From an uncultured Desulfuromusa sp. (GTDB lineage Bacteria; Desulfobacterota; Desulfuromonadia; Desulfuromonadales; Geopsychrobacteraceae): a stretch of 64,000 bases of DNA. The translations under genes were made by a program, and so were the position numbers. Location: positions 738,001-802,000 of the forward strand of contig NZ_OY776574.1 of assembly GCF_963675815.1 (NCBI RefSeq), given 5' to 3'. Of this stretch, positions 23,002 to 31,909 are shown one piece after another (position 1 is the stretch's first letter; each line of letters opens with the position of its first letter). Below the pieces are notes generated by a model that ran no database searches, was not told the origin of the DNA, and saw nothing but the letters and a program-made list of their open reading frames with translations.

Positions 23002-23823
23002 ATGAGCCTGGACGAAAAGTACAAACACCTGCAAAGTATTCTATCAGATTTTAATTCTGCCGTTATTGCTTTTTCCGGGGGGGTTGATTCAACCCTCCTG
23101 TTAAAAGTTGCCTGCGACACCCTTGGCACAGATAAAGTCCTCGCTTTAACAGCAACATCACCCATTTTCCCAAGCTATGAAATAGAGCAGAGCCGGAAAC
23201 TCGCCAATGAATTCGGCGTCCGTCAACAATTTGTCGACAGCGGTGAAATAAAGCTCAACGATTTTGTCGAAAACAATCTGCAGCGCTGTTATCACTGTAA
23301 ACACAATATGCTCAATCGTTTTTTGCAGACAATCACGGTCTCTTCGGGAGTCCTCCTTGATGGTTCCAACCTTGATGACCAGCAGGATTACCGTCCGGGG
23401 CAAAAAGCGGTGACTGAGCTGAAAATCAGATCTCCTCTTCTTGAGGCCAAATTCAGCAAAGATGAAATACGAACATTGAGCCGACAACTGAACCTGTCAA
23501 CCTGGAATAAGCAGCCTTTTGCCTGTCTCGCAACGCGCTTTCCCTATGGCACCAGAATTACCACCAAACGCCTGCAACAGGTGGACAGATGTGAAACATG
23601 GCTGCGCTTACATAACTTTTCATTTTATAGGGTCCGTTGTCACGATCAACTGGCCCGAATTGAAGTTGGCTATGATGAGATTTCCAGATTATTGGATAAA
23701 ACCCTCCATGCTGATCTTGTTACAACATTCAAGGCAAATGGGTTTGACTATGTGACCCTTGATCTGCAAGGATATCGCAGTGGCAGCATGAATGAAGTTC
23801 TACCAGCAACAAACACCTTATGA
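23002..23823 (+). CDS. larE: ATP-dependent sacrificial sulfur transferase LarE
   Basis: This 273-residue PP-loop protein has the ATP motif 'SGGVDS' at residues 25-30. In Lactobacillus plantarum LarE adenylates a nicotinate-derived dinucleotide and donates the sulfur of its own Cys, contributing to the nickel-pincer cofactor of lactate racemase. The conserved stretch 'QPFACLATRFPYGTRIT' (~173-189) holds the donor-type Cys, and 'RCYHCK' (~95-100) is also typical. LarB, LarC and LarA are not nearby. It starts 6 bases after the Rrf2 stop and is co-transcribed. Confidence 0.9.
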   Translation: MSLDEKYKHLQSILSDFNSAVIAFSGGVDSTLLLKVACDTLGTDKVLALTATSPIFPSYEIEQSRKLANEFGVRQQFVDSGEIKLNDFVENNLQRCYHCKHNMLNRFLQTITVSSGVLLDGSNLDDQQDYRPGQKAVTELKIRSPLLEAKFSKDEIRTLSRQLNLSTWNKQPFACLATRFPYGTRITTKRLQQVDRCETWLRLHNFSFYRVRCHDQLARIEVGYDEISRLLDKTLHADLVTTFKANGFDYVTLDLQGYRSGSMNEVLPATNTL

Positions 23824-23865
23824 CATGAAAAATAGCAGTGTAATATCATTGCTTCAGGAGGAACC

Positions 23866-24288
23866 ATGCCAAAAAGTAGTGCATTGTTTGCGGTCTGTTT
23901 TGTTGCCGGTATGCTCGGGGCCTTAGCCGGCAGTTTCTTTCTCTGGGGATGCAATAAGTGGGGCTTCACCAGTCTCATCGGGGTACAGATTATCCAAACC
24001 CTGGAACTCACAAAGCTATATCCACAAATGTTTATTGGAGGATTATGGGGCCTGGGTTATTTCTTTGTCGTTGGCATCCCACGCCACCGCCGCCACTGGG
24101 TGCGCAAAGGTCTCTGGTTTTCTCTCATCCCGTCGATAACGGCCCTTTTCTATATTTATCCCTCTATTTACCACAAAGGGATGGCAGGATTTGATCTCGG
24201 AATGCTGACACCGTTACTCATCATTTTATCTAATATGGTCTGGGGCATTTTCACCGGTTTTTTTGCCCGGCTGCTCTGGGGTCGTTGA
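23866..24288 (+). CDS. hypothetical membrane protein
   Basis: The 140-residue protein has four predicted transmembrane segments (~7-28, ~54-70, ~83-100 and ~112-135) with the basic loop 'RHRRHWVRKG' on the inside. GGAGGA lies 5 bases upstream of the ATG. It is followed after 3 bases by the nuclease gene. I do not recognise a named family. Confidence 0.75.
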   Translation: MPKSSALFAVCFVAGMLGALAGSFFLWGCNKWGFTSLIGVQIIQTLELTKLYPQMFIGGLWGLGYFFVVGIPRHRRHWVRKGLWFSLIPSITALFYIYPSIYHKGMAGFDLGMLTPLLIILSNMVWGIFTGFFARLLWGR

Positions 24289-24291
24289 CTT

Positions 24292-24864
24292 ATGGGGAGA
24301 CCTGTCTTTTTCTTGTTTATATTCCTCTTTCTGCTGGTGACACAATCTCCGGCGGCAGAAGTGACAGGGAAAGTTTTATGGGTTTATGATGGCGACACCC
24401 TGAAAGTCGAAAACATTGGCAAGGTGCGTCTCGTTGGCATCGACTCTCCAGAATCCGAAGCCTCAACACGTGATCATTTTTATAGGAAAAAATTCAATAT
24501 TGAAGCGCAGCAACTCCGCAGGGTTGCGCGACAGGCTAAAAAATACTTAATGGCAACGGTTAAGGGGCAGACGGTCCGCCTGGTGTTTGCCAACACAGAA
24601 AAAGATAAATACAACCGCTTTCTTGCCTATGTCTATCTCGCCGATGGCGACATGTTGAACCGGATCCTCCTGGAAAAAGGACTGGCGAGCGTCTTTCGCC
24701 GTTACAACTTTCAATATAAAAAAGAATTTTTAAAAATAGAAAAAACGGCCCGGGACAAAGGCCTCGGCTTGTGGGAAAAAAACGTCCCACAGAAATTTTC
24801 ATTATTTAACTTCTGGAGTCAAAACAACGATGGACACCCTCTCCTACTTACAACAACTCATTGA
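24292..24864 (+). CDS. thermonuclease (staphylococcal nuclease-like) family protein
   Basis: The 190-residue protein has a signal peptide (residues 1-21) and an SNase OB-fold: 'GKVLWVYDGDTLKVENIGKV' (~26-45), 'VRLVGIDSPES' (~45-55) and 'DKYNRFLAYVYLADG' (~103-117). It is probably an exported calcium-dependent nuclease. Its last 35 bases overlap the start of the mscS-like gene. Confidence 0.87.
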   Translation: MGRPVFFLFIFLFLLVTQSPAAEVTGKVLWVYDGDTLKVENIGKVRLVGIDSPESEASTRDHFYRKKFNIEAQQLRRVARQAKKYLMATVKGQTVRLVFANTEKDKYNRFLAYVYLADGDMLNRILLEKGLASVFRRYNFQYKKEFLKIEKTARDKGLGLWEKNVPQKFSLFNFWSQNNDGHPLLLTTTH

Positions 24865-25957
24865 TCAAACAGTGCTGGGCATCAGTTTAATGCGTTTTGT
24901 TATCGTTTTTGCGGTGCTGTTTATTGCTTTTATCCTTAAGCGGATTATTGCCCATTTTTTCACGAAAACAATATTCAAGGCAGCACAAAAAACCTCGACT
25001 CAAACGGACGATATTTTCCTGAAAAGCCTCAACAAACCGATTGAATTTCTCGTTATTATCATCGGGCTTTATATCGGTGTGGAAATTCTTCAACTCCCAA
25101 AGCAGCCCACCAATCTCGATCAGATGGCACGGAATGGGCTGCAACTGCTGTTAACCTCAAATCTTGCCTGGTTTTGCTACAACTTGGTCTCATTACTGGA
25201 ATATTGGTTGAGTCATTGGGCCGGACGCACCGAATCGACTCTGGACGATCACCTGGTTCCATTTATTCGGAAAACCTTACGGGTCTTCATTGTCTTTCTC
25301 GCCATTCTGTTTTTAGTCCAGAATCTTGGCTATTCCATCTCGGGACTCCTGGCATCACTCGGATTGGGTGGACTGGCCGTTGCCTTGGCGGCTAAAGACA
25401 GTTTATCGAATATTTTTGGCTCGCTGATGATTCTCCTCGATCGCCCCTTCACCATTGGAGACTGGATTAAAGCTAATGATTTGGAGGGAACCGTTGAAGA
25501 AATAGGTTTCCGTTCAACCCGGATTCGCACCTTTGCCAAAACCCTGATCACCATCCCCAACAGTGTTTTGATGAATCTATCGATTGATAATTACAGTCAA
25601 ATGCCCAAAAGACGGATCAAATTAACGGTCGGTGTCACCTATAACACGACTCCTGCGCAAATGCGTCAAGCTGTTGCCGCCATCCGGACAATGTTGAAGG
25701 AACACCCAGCGATTCATCAGGATTTTTTTCTGGTTAACTTTACTGACTTTGGCGCATCCTCCCTCGACATTATGGTGTACTGTTTCACTACCAGCACCGT
25801 CTGGGGAGAATATCTGGATGCGCGAGAAGATGTCTGCCTGAAAATCATGGAAACCCTTGCCAATATGGGGTTGGAAATTGCTTTCCCAAGCCAAACCTTA
25901 TACCTGCATGATATGGATCAGGAGAAAGAAGAGAAAAAAGAGGAGAGCAAATCTTAA
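24830..25957 (+). CDS. MscS-family mechanosensitive channel
   Basis: The 375-residue protein has four to five transmembrane helices. The pore helix and beta domain read 'SGLLASLGLGGLAVALAAKD' (~169-188) and 'IFGSLMILLDRPFTIGDWIK' (~194-213), both diagnostic of MscS. The C-terminus is highly charged ('DQEKEEKKEESKS'). It should open under membrane tension to release solutes. Translation probably couples to the overlapping nuclease gene. Confidence 0.92.
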   Translation: MDTLSYLQQLIDQTVLGISLMRFVIVFAVLFIAFILKRIIAHFFTKTIFKAAQKTSTQTDDIFLKSLNKPIEFLVIIIGLYIGVEILQLPKQPTNLDQMARNGLQLLLTSNLAWFCYNLVSLLEYWLSHWAGRTESTLDDHLVPFIRKTLRVFIVFLAILFLVQNLGYSISGLLASLGLGGLAVALAAKDSLSNIFGSLMILLDRPFTIGDWIKANDLEGTVEEIGFRSTRIRTFAKTLITIPNSVLMNLSIDNYSQMPKRRIKLTVGVTYNTTPAQMRQAVAAIRTMLKEHPAIHQDFFLVNFTDFGASSLDIMVYCFTTSTVWGEYLDAREDVCLKIMETLANMGLEIAFPSQTLYLHDMDQEKEEKKEESKS

Positions 25958-25967
25958 AAAATTCTTT

Positions 25968-26462
25968 TTACCGCTTTTGCCCAGCGGTGAGATAGGCATA
26001 AATCAAGTCATCCAGACTAGGTTCATCTGACGACTGAGATTTCTTGAATTTATCGATAACTGGTTCTTCTACAATCGTCACCGGCTCTGGAGCAGGATCG
26101 GCAATAACAGATTCTGCTGCAGATTGAACCTCAGGCTCCAATTGATCCGGAACAGATTGCAGAGGAGGCTGTCCCGCTGCAGCACCTAAAGGAATGCCAA
26201 ATTCAACTATCCGCGCATCAAATTCACCTTTGGTGACACGCCGCAACATCCCTTTATGTTGTTCCTTCGCTAATTCCTCGACTACATGATCCAGATTGTC
26301 AACTTTGACGATATCAGCATAACTCGTCTTTTGTGAGGCAATGATTGTCCCACCATGATAAAGCAGGGTCACCAATTGGGGACGATTCAATCCACCATCC
26401 TCAGTCTGAACATGGAAGCTGACATCTCTATAGGTAATATTATGATTAAACCCGACAATCAT
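25968..26462 (-). CDS. conserved hypothetical protein
   Basis: The 164-residue protein has a conserved N-terminal part ('MIVGFNHNITYRDVSFHVQT', 'HGGTIIASQKTSYADIV', 'HKGMLRRVTKGEFDARI') and a low-complexity acidic and Pro-rich tail ending 'LDDLIYAYLTAGQKR'. Similar proteins are widespread in deltaproteobacterial-type genomes, but I know no function. GAGGA with a 6-base spacer selects the ATG at 26462 over 26468. It is soluble, with no signal peptide. Confidence 0.75.
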   Translation of the reverse strand: MIVGFNHNITYRDVSFHVQTEDGGLNRPQLVTLLYHGGTIIASQKTSYADIVKVDNLDHVVEELAKEQHKGMLRRVTKGEFDARIVEFGIPLGAAAGQPPLQSVPDQLEPEVQSAAESVIADPAPEPVTIVEEPVIDKFKKSQSSDEPSLDDLIYAYLTAGQKR

Positions 26463-26554
26463 CCTCATTCCTCAAGCAGAAAGTTATCCAATAAATCAGC
26501 GAACCATATATACCGCAACAACCTGAAACAACACAACGATCATTCAAAAACATC

Positions 26555-27199
26555 TCAATCTGTCCCGGGGGACTCGTTATTCTGAATTAATTGTTCAATA
26601 CTCAGGTTCTGATCTGCTCCCTCGGGAATGGGGCCTGGCAGTGGGGGTTCGCTGAAACTGTAATCCGCGTAGATGGGCTGGTCGATACGGACATGCCCTT
26701 TTAAAGTCTGAAGCACCTCACCATCTACCAGAATTTGTACCTGACGAAGGTAGGGGAAGTTTTCATTCAAACTGTTAGCAACGCTATAGATTGTCAGCAG
26801 TTCAGTCAAACTGCCACCGGGATGAAAATCAACAAGCTTTCGGGAAAAATTTATACGAACAATATCATTTTCTACATCAACGGCTAAAACTTCTGTTTCC
26901 TTCGGCAATACCGGAAGATTATTCTGGGAGGAGCCATAAATCAGTCCAGACAGAAGATCTTGAATACAGCCAAGATCATCATCACAAGCCGATGTTTCAT
27001 AAGGTTCAGGAACTAAAAAAGTTCCATCCGGTGCGACAAAATAAAGTTGCAGTTCACGGACCGGAACATCCCTGGCGATAACAACGCGAGCACTCTCTTC
27101 CTCTTTCTGCCCCTGCTGAAAAAACCAGCTGACACCATATCCGATCAGAATGCCGAGAAGCAAAACTCCGAGCAGGTTCAAAAACAATTTTTTCATCAT
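26555..27199 (-). CDS. GerMN domain protein
   Basis: The 214-residue protein has an N-terminal membrane anchor (~5-27) and one GerMN domain (~45-175; 'ELQLYFVAPDGTFLVPE', 'VENDIVRINFSRKLVDF', 'LTELLTIYSVANSLNENF'). The GerMN fold is found in spore germination GerM and in LpqB-like proteins and is thought to bind peptidoglycan or to mediate contacts in the envelope. The C-terminal tail is acidic. It follows murI by 16 bases, consistent with a cell-wall context. Confidence 0.85.
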   Translation of the reverse strand: MMKKLFLNLLGVLLLGILIGYGVSWFFQQGQKEEESARVVIARDVPVRELQLYFVAPDGTFLVPEPYETSACDDDLGCIQDLLSGLIYGSSQNNLPVLPKETEVLAVDVENDIVRINFSRKLVDFHPGGSLTELLTIYSVANSLNENFPYLRQVQILVDGEVLQTLKGHVRIDQPIYADYSFSEPPLPGPIPEGADQNLSIEQLIQNNESPGTD

Positions 27200-27215
27200 A
27201 ATCTCACCACCACTT

Positions 27216-28010
27216 TCAACCTATTTGCACCTGTTCAATCTGTCCGAGACTCTTCCCTAAAAAAGCTCGGCCAACTCTCTCAAAGCGGGTCGGCACATCG
27301 GTCACAAAAAAAGTGTGCTGCCCCCCGGCCCTCGGGTTTTCCAAATCATACTGATGAATGAGTTGCTGCACTGTCTTCGCTGTTTCTGTAGCAGAATCAA
27401 CCAGGCTTACAGTATCGCCGAGAACCCGTCGCAACGTGTTACTCAAAAGCGGATAATGGGTACAACCCAGGACCAATGTATCAATGCTCTCTGCCATCAG
27501 TGGCTGTAGGTATTCCAGAGCAGTCAATCGAGCGATTTCGTGCTCTGCCCAACCTTCTTCAGCCAAAGGAACAAAGAGGGGGCAGGCAACTGAAGAGATC
27601 TGTGCATCAGGAATTAAAGCATGAATAGCTTCAGGATAACGCTGACTATTAATGGTTCCTTCGGTACCGATAACTCCAATGCGGCGATTCCGGCTATCTG
27701 CGGCACGCCGAGCCCCTGGTTCAATAACACCTATAACCGGCAACTGAAAGTGTTGTCGCAGCAGAGGCAGAGCAACGGCTGAAGCGGTATTACACGCAAC
27801 AACCAACAGTTTCACCCCCTGATCAATCAAAAACTGTGCAGCTTCCAGCGCATAACGCTGAACTGTTTCCACACTTTTGGTGCCATACGGCACTCGGGCG
27901 GTATCGCCAAGATAAACTAAATTTTCCCGTGGCAGCAAACGGGCAATCTCTTTAAAAACAGTTAATCCGCCGACTCCAGAATCAAATACTCCGATTGCAC
28001 GATGTTGCAC
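27216..28010 (-). CDS. murI: glutamate racemase
   Basis: The 264-residue enzyme converts L- to D-glutamate for peptidoglycan. It has 'IGVFDSGVGGLTVFKE' (~6-21), the first catalytic Cys in 'VACNTASAVALP' (~71-82) and the second in 'VLGCTHYPLL' (~182-191). GTG 28010 has GGAG five bases upstream. It is the first gene of a leftward pair with the GerMN gene. Confidence 0.95.
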   Translation of the reverse strand: MQHRAIGVFDSGVGGLTVFKEIARLLPRENLVYLGDTARVPYGTKSVETVQRYALEAAQFLIDQGVKLLVVACNTASAVALPLLRQHFQLPVIGVIEPGARRAADSRNRRIGVIGTEGTINSQRYPEAIHALIPDAQISSVACPLFVPLAEEGWAEHEIARLTALEYLQPLMAESIDTLVLGCTHYPLLSNTLRRVLGDTVSLVDSATETAKTVQQLIHQYDLENPRAGGQHTFFVTDVPTRFERVGRAFLGKSLGQIEQVQIG

Positions 28011-28214
28011 AAAAACTCCAGCATGTTATTTTACAGCACAAATTATGGATTGGATTTTATCCGTAAAGGAAGTGGATCATCCTAGTTAAGCTCCTCAGTA
28101 AAGTCAAGATTTACGGGCTTTTATCCCTTTCACATCGGTACACAATTTGCTACTATTCTGTCCATCCAGAAGCTGTTAAAGTGACGTGCTTTACAACTCT
28201 GTCAAGGAGAAAAA

Positions 28215-28547
28215 ATGAGCTGGGACAACATTAAGCACTATCTTGATTACTTCCGCACCGATCAAATCATGCAGCAGTTACAAGATTGGAACGTCGGCGA
28301 ATTAAGTTCAAACCCCTGGTTCCTGGGAGGGTTTGCTGTCATCATTTTGATTACTTATTTGATCGGTTGGAAAGCAATAGCAGGTTTTCTCGTCGGCATC
28401 GGTGGTTTTGCTCTGGTCGTATCCCTGGCAATCGGCAAAGGCACTGGAGTAGAAGGAATTGCGGGGGGTGGGCTCTGGATCCTTGTTGCAGGAGGTGCGG
28501 CCGCCATTGCTTTGTTTATCTATCTGGTCTTTATAAAGTCAGAATAA
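28215..28547 (+). CDS. hypothetical membrane protein
   Basis: The 110-residue protein has a soluble N-terminus ('DNIKHYLDYFRTDQIMQQLQ') followed by three closely packed hydrophobic, Gly-rich helices (~36-54, ~56-76 and ~83-106). AAGGAG precedes the ATG. It is followed after 59 bases by the diheme cytochrome gene, so the two may work together at the membrane. No family is recognised. Confidence 0.7.
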   Translation: MSWDNIKHYLDYFRTDQIMQQLQDWNVGELSSNPWFLGGFAVIILITYLIGWKAIAGFLVGIGGFALVVSLAIGKGTGVEGIAGGGLWILVAGGAAAIALFIYLVFIKSE

Positions 28548-28606
28548 ACTTTATTCTTTCGGGATCTTTTACGCATCAGAGTGGATCACACTCACTGGAG
28601 ATATTC

Positions 28607-28867
28607 ATGAAAAAACGCGATATATTCCTTCTTTTAGGAGCACTGGCTCTTATTATAATTCTCTGGATGGCCCCAGAGGAAACAACTCAACCAGTCCCAA
28701 AAGACGACATTCATTTGAAATTTTACGACATCGTTAAAAATGATGGAAAAAAAGCCGCTGAAAAATTCTGCGAAGATTGCCACAATGATGACAATATTCC
28801 CTTTTCAGAAGACCATCCCTCGAAATTCCGTTGCCTGTTCTGTCACAAAGTCAAATTCGACGATTGA
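28607..28867 (+). CDS. membrane-anchored diheme c-type cytochrome (86 aa)
   Basis: The 86-residue protein has an N-terminal anchor (~6-22, 'IFLLLGALALIIILWMA') and two heme-binding motifs, CEDCH (~55-59) and CLFCH (~76-80). A His at ~36 and another at ~70 could be distal ligands. GGAG lies upstream of ATG 28607; a longer in-frame reading to 28286 overlaps the previous gene in another frame and is rejected. It could pass electrons between the inner membrane and the periplasm. Confidence 0.82.
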   Translation: MKKRDIFLLLGALALIIILWMAPEETTQPVPKDDIHLKFYDIVKNDGKKAAEKFCEDCHNDDNIPFSEDHPSKFRCLFCHKVKFDD

Positions 28868-28893
28868 TCGGTGATGCCCAACTTACGTGTTGC

Positions 28894-28929
28894 ACAAAAA
28901 AGCCACGCTGCTTTGTCGTGGCTTTTTTG
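28894..28929. terminator. bidirectional terminator between the cytochrome and nrdG genes
   Basis: AAAAAAGCCACG (28896-28907) pairs with CGTGGCTTTTTT (28917-28928). With A-rich and T-rich flanks it can terminate both the rightward cytochrome transcript and the leftward nrd transcript. Confidence 0.85.
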
Positions 28930-28944
28930 TGGATAACATCCTGA

Positions 28945-29649
28945 TCAGATACCCCGTACCTGAACTTGATCAACATACTTTCCCGCCTGCTCAGCCAGCT
29001 CATAAAGCCGCTGGGGATGATACGCATCCAGATGCTGCCATTCCTCAATCATCGCATGGAGCGGCACATATTGCTGTAAAACCCAAAGTGGTGCCCCTTG
29101 CAACAGTTCCCCCATGGCATCAATCTCAGGAGCAGCAACCAAAGGGGGAATACAGGTGGTGCGAAACTCCACCTCAACCGAAGCCTGTTTCAGGATTGCC
29201 ACTGTTTTACGCAATGCCTCGATCGCCACCGGCATAGTATGAAGTTCATTGTAGCGATTGAGGCTGGTCTTGATATCGATCGCGTAATAATCAACCAGCT
29301 GCTGTTTCAGTAAAGCGCTGATAACATCCGGTGCCAATCCGTTACTGTCAAGCTTGACCTGCAGCCCCCTCTCCTTCAACAGGGATACAAATGCCGGCAG
29401 ACCAGCATCAATGGTGGGTTCTCCGCCCGATATTACAACCCCATCGATAAAACCTTCACGCTTTTTCAGGTCTGCCAGCAACTCATCAAGGGGATAATCC
29501 GGATAGCTTTCAGGATCCAGAACCAACCCGGCATTGTGACAAAATGGGCAAGTTAAATTGCAATGACCAGTGAATACTAGTGAAGCCACCCGACCAGGGA
29601 AATCAAGTAAACTTGTCCCCTGAAAACCTTTAATTCGAATTGATTTCAG
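28945..29649 (-). CDS. nrdG: anaerobic RNR activating protein (radical SAM), unusual start
   Basis: This radical-SAM activase installs the glycyl radical on NrdD. The cluster motif C-x3-C-x2-C is in 'GHCNLTCPFCHNAG', and 'DGVVISGGEPTIDAG' is the SAM-binding GGE motif. The family's conserved N-terminus ('IKGFQGTSLLDFPGR') lies upstream of the first GTG (29589), and no ATG, GTG or TTG occurs in frame between it and the preceding stop. CTG 29649 has GGAG with an 8-base spacer and overlaps the TGA of the glycyl-radical gene (CTGA). I therefore use 29649 (234 residues); ATT codons just after it are the alternatives. Confidence 0.85.
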   Translation of the reverse strand: MKSIRIKGFQGTSLLDFPGRVASLVFTGHCNLTCPFCHNAGLVLDPESYPDYPLDELLADLKKREGFIDGVVISGGEPTIDAGLPAFVSLLKERGLQVKLDSNGLAPDVISALLKQQLVDYYAIDIKTSLNRYNELHTMPVAIEALRKTVAILKQASVEVEFRTTCIPPLVAAPEIDAMGELLQGAPLWVLQQYVPLHAMIEEWQHLDAYHPQRLYELAEQAGKYVDQVQVRGI

Positions 29650-29792
29650 TTTTTTTGCTCCTTGGTTGCGACCACATACTCGGATCGGTCCTTAAACTCT
29701 TCCTTTTTACCGCGATTCCACTGTTGCACAGGTCTAAAAAACCCACACACACGTGAATAAACTTCAGTCTTACCATCACATTTAGTTGCCAT
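29646..29792 (-). CDS. stand-alone glycyl-radical domain of anaerobic RNR (48 aa)
   Basis: The frame ATG 29792 to TGA 29646 encodes 48 residues: 'MATKCDGKTEVYSRVCGFF' followed by 'RPVQQWNRGKKEEFKDR'. This is the C-terminal glycyl-radical segment normally fused to class III NrdD; the radical glycine is Gly17 in 'RVCGFF'. GGAGG lies 7 bases before the ATG, so it is a separate gene rather than the product of a sequencing error. It sits between nrdD (stop 41 bases upstream) and nrdG (overlapping by 4 bases). It must associate with the large subunit to make a working enzyme. Confidence 0.8.
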   Translation of the reverse strand: MATKCDGKTEVYSRVCGFFRPVQQWNRGKKEEFKDRSEYVVATKEQKN

Positions 29793-29832
29793 TCGTGATC
29801 CTCCTCACTTTTCAGTTCTGTTGTTAAGCTGC

Positions 29833-31821
29833 CTATGCCGCCTGCCCGTCTTGATGATGTGGGCAGGAAAAATGTTCCCCGGAGATATAGCCATGCACCG
29901 GACAAATCGTAAATGTTGGGCTCAATGTAAAGTAAGGCAAGTGGAAGTTTTCTGAAATCCTCTTGACAAGCAGCCTTGCACTGCGCCAATCTTCCAGCCG
30001 CTCCCCTAAAAATCCATGAAAAACAGTCCCCCCTGTATACAGGGTCTGCATCCCATCCTGATGCGTCAGGGCCTCATAAATATCCTCTGTGATCCCAACC
30101 GGAAGTTGGGTTGAGTTTGTATAATAAGGTTCTTCATCACCGGCACACAAAATATCAGGAAAAGTCTGTCGGTCACGGTTGGCGAGACGGAAGCTGGTCC
30201 CTTCTGCCGGAGTTGCCTCCAGATTATAAAGATGCCCCGTTTCTTCCTGGAACGCCTCAAGCTGCTTGCGCATAAACTCAAGGGTTTCTTGTGACAAGGA
30301 TTGGCCGGCATCACTTTCGATTCCTGTCCCAAGGAGATTAAGACAGGCTTCATGCATCCCAATCAGGCCAATCGTAGAAAAATGGTTGTCCCAGAAATTG
30401 CCGCTCCGCTCACGAATTGCCGACAGATAGAACTTGCTGTAGGGGTAAAGACCATCCGCAGTAAAACGCTCCAACTGCTTACGCTTGATTTCCAACGATT
30501 GAAATGCCAACTTCATCAATTTGCTGATGCGAACAAAGAAATCGGTTTTATCATCGGCAAGGTAGGCGGCCCGAGGCAGATTTATTGTCACGACACCGAT
30601 TGATCCGGTCATTGGATTAGACCCGAACAGACCACCGCCACGGCGGCGCAATTCACGATTATCCAGTCTCAGCCGACAACACATGGAACGAGCATCTTCC
30701 GGATCCATGTCTGAGTTGACAAAGTTGCTGAAGTAAGGGATACCGTATTTTGCCGTCATCTCCCAAACCGGGCGCAGGCGATCACTCTCCCAATCCAGAC
30801 CTTTGGTGATATTGTAGGTCGGAATCGGGAAGGAAAAAATCCGCCCAGAAGAATCTCCCTGCATCATCACTTCGCAGAAAGCGCGATTCAACAGGTCCAT
30901 CTCAGCCTGGAACTCGCCGTAACAACGATCCTGCAATTCACCACCGATCACCACTGCTTCTTGAGCCATATTCGACGGCACCATCATATCCATGGTGATA
31001 TTGGTAAATGGTGTTTGAAATCCGACCCGGGTCGGAACATTCATATTGAAGACGAATTCCTGCAGCGACTGAAAAATTTCGTCATAGCTCAGTTGGTCAT
31101 AGGCAATGAAAGGCGCCAGCAAGGTGTCAAAACTGGCAAAAGCCTGAGCTCCGGCAGCTTCACCCTGAAGGGTATAGAAAAAATTGACGGCCTGCCCCAA
31201 AGCAGTCCGGAAATGTTTCGGCGGAGCACTCTCAACTTTTCCGTAAGCGCCGGTAAACCCTTTTAACAGCAGATCCTTCAAGTCCCAACCACAACAATAA
31301 ACTGACAGCATTCCCAGGTCATGAATGTGATATTCACCGTCACGGTGGGCATTAGCGATATCATCGGGGTAAATTTTATTCAGCCAGTAATTACTGGTGA
31401 TGTTAGCGGCAATGTGGTTATTCAGTCCCTGCAACGAATAGCCCATATTGGCGTTCTCATTAACCCGCCAGTCTTCACGAACCAGATAGGAATCGATGGA
31501 CTCGATTGATTCGCGCATGAATTCTCGGGTTTGCCGCAGATTCTCACGTTGTTTCCGGTAAAGGATGTAGGTTTTAGCTGTTTGTGCATGACCGTTTTCA
31601 ATCAGAATCTTCTCGACCAGATCCTGGACATTCTCAACCGTCGGAACCCGGCCATCCTTATAGAGAACGGAAAGAATACCGCCGACTTGACGGGTAATAT
31701 CCGTTGCCTTATCAAAATCACTCCCACCGACAGCTTTGACCGCCTTGATGATAGCTTGAGAAATTTTTTCTTCTTCGTACGGAACCAGCCGTCCATCACG
31801 CTTACGAATAAAATCGACCAT
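29833..31821 (-). CDS. nrdD: anaerobic ribonucleoside-triphosphate reductase, large part without glycyl-radical domain
   Basis: The 662-residue protein has an N-terminal ATP cone (~1-95, 'IRKRDGRLVPYEEEKISQAI') and the class III catalytic barrel (~110-630, for example 'YHIHDLGMLSVYCCGWDLKD'). It ends in the first part of the zinc site ('CPVHGYISGEHFSCPHH') plus seven residues. The expected glycyl-radical segment is missing and is encoded by the next gene. It reduces ribonucleotides to deoxyribonucleotides under anoxia. Tandem NrdR boxes lie 89-136 bases upstream. Confidence 0.93.
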   Translation of the reverse strand: MVDFIRKRDGRLVPYEEEKISQAIIKAVKAVGGSDFDKATDITRQVGGILSVLYKDGRVPTVENVQDLVEKILIENGHAQTAKTYILYRKQRENLRQTREFMRESIESIDSYLVREDWRVNENANMGYSLQGLNNHIAANITSNYWLNKIYPDDIANAHRDGEYHIHDLGMLSVYCCGWDLKDLLLKGFTGAYGKVESAPPKHFRTALGQAVNFFYTLQGEAAGAQAFASFDTLLAPFIAYDQLSYDEIFQSLQEFVFNMNVPTRVGFQTPFTNITMDMMVPSNMAQEAVVIGGELQDRCYGEFQAEMDLLNRAFCEVMMQGDSSGRIFSFPIPTYNITKGLDWESDRLRPVWEMTAKYGIPYFSNFVNSDMDPEDARSMCCRLRLDNRELRRRGGGLFGSNPMTGSIGVVTINLPRAAYLADDKTDFFVRISKLMKLAFQSLEIKRKQLERFTADGLYPYSKFYLSAIRERSGNFWDNHFSTIGLIGMHEACLNLLGTGIESDAGQSLSQETLEFMRKQLEAFQEETGHLYNLEATPAEGTSFRLANRDRQTFPDILCAGDEEPYYTNSTQLPVGITEDIYEALTHQDGMQTLYTGGTVFHGFLGERLEDWRSARLLVKRISENFHLPYFTLSPTFTICPVHGYISGEHFSCPHHQDGQAA

Positions 31822-31909
31822 TGATATCCCCGTAAAAATAACAATAACAAAAGACAGTAATTAACGCCGAAGAGACTAACATAAGTTCAATGGCACGCCC
31901 AAGACAAAA

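Noticed and set aside
28286..28606. In-frame upstream extension of the diheme cytochrome
   Set aside because: It overlaps a better-supported membrane gene in another frame and lacks a ribosome site; the ATG at 28607 precedes a normal anchor.
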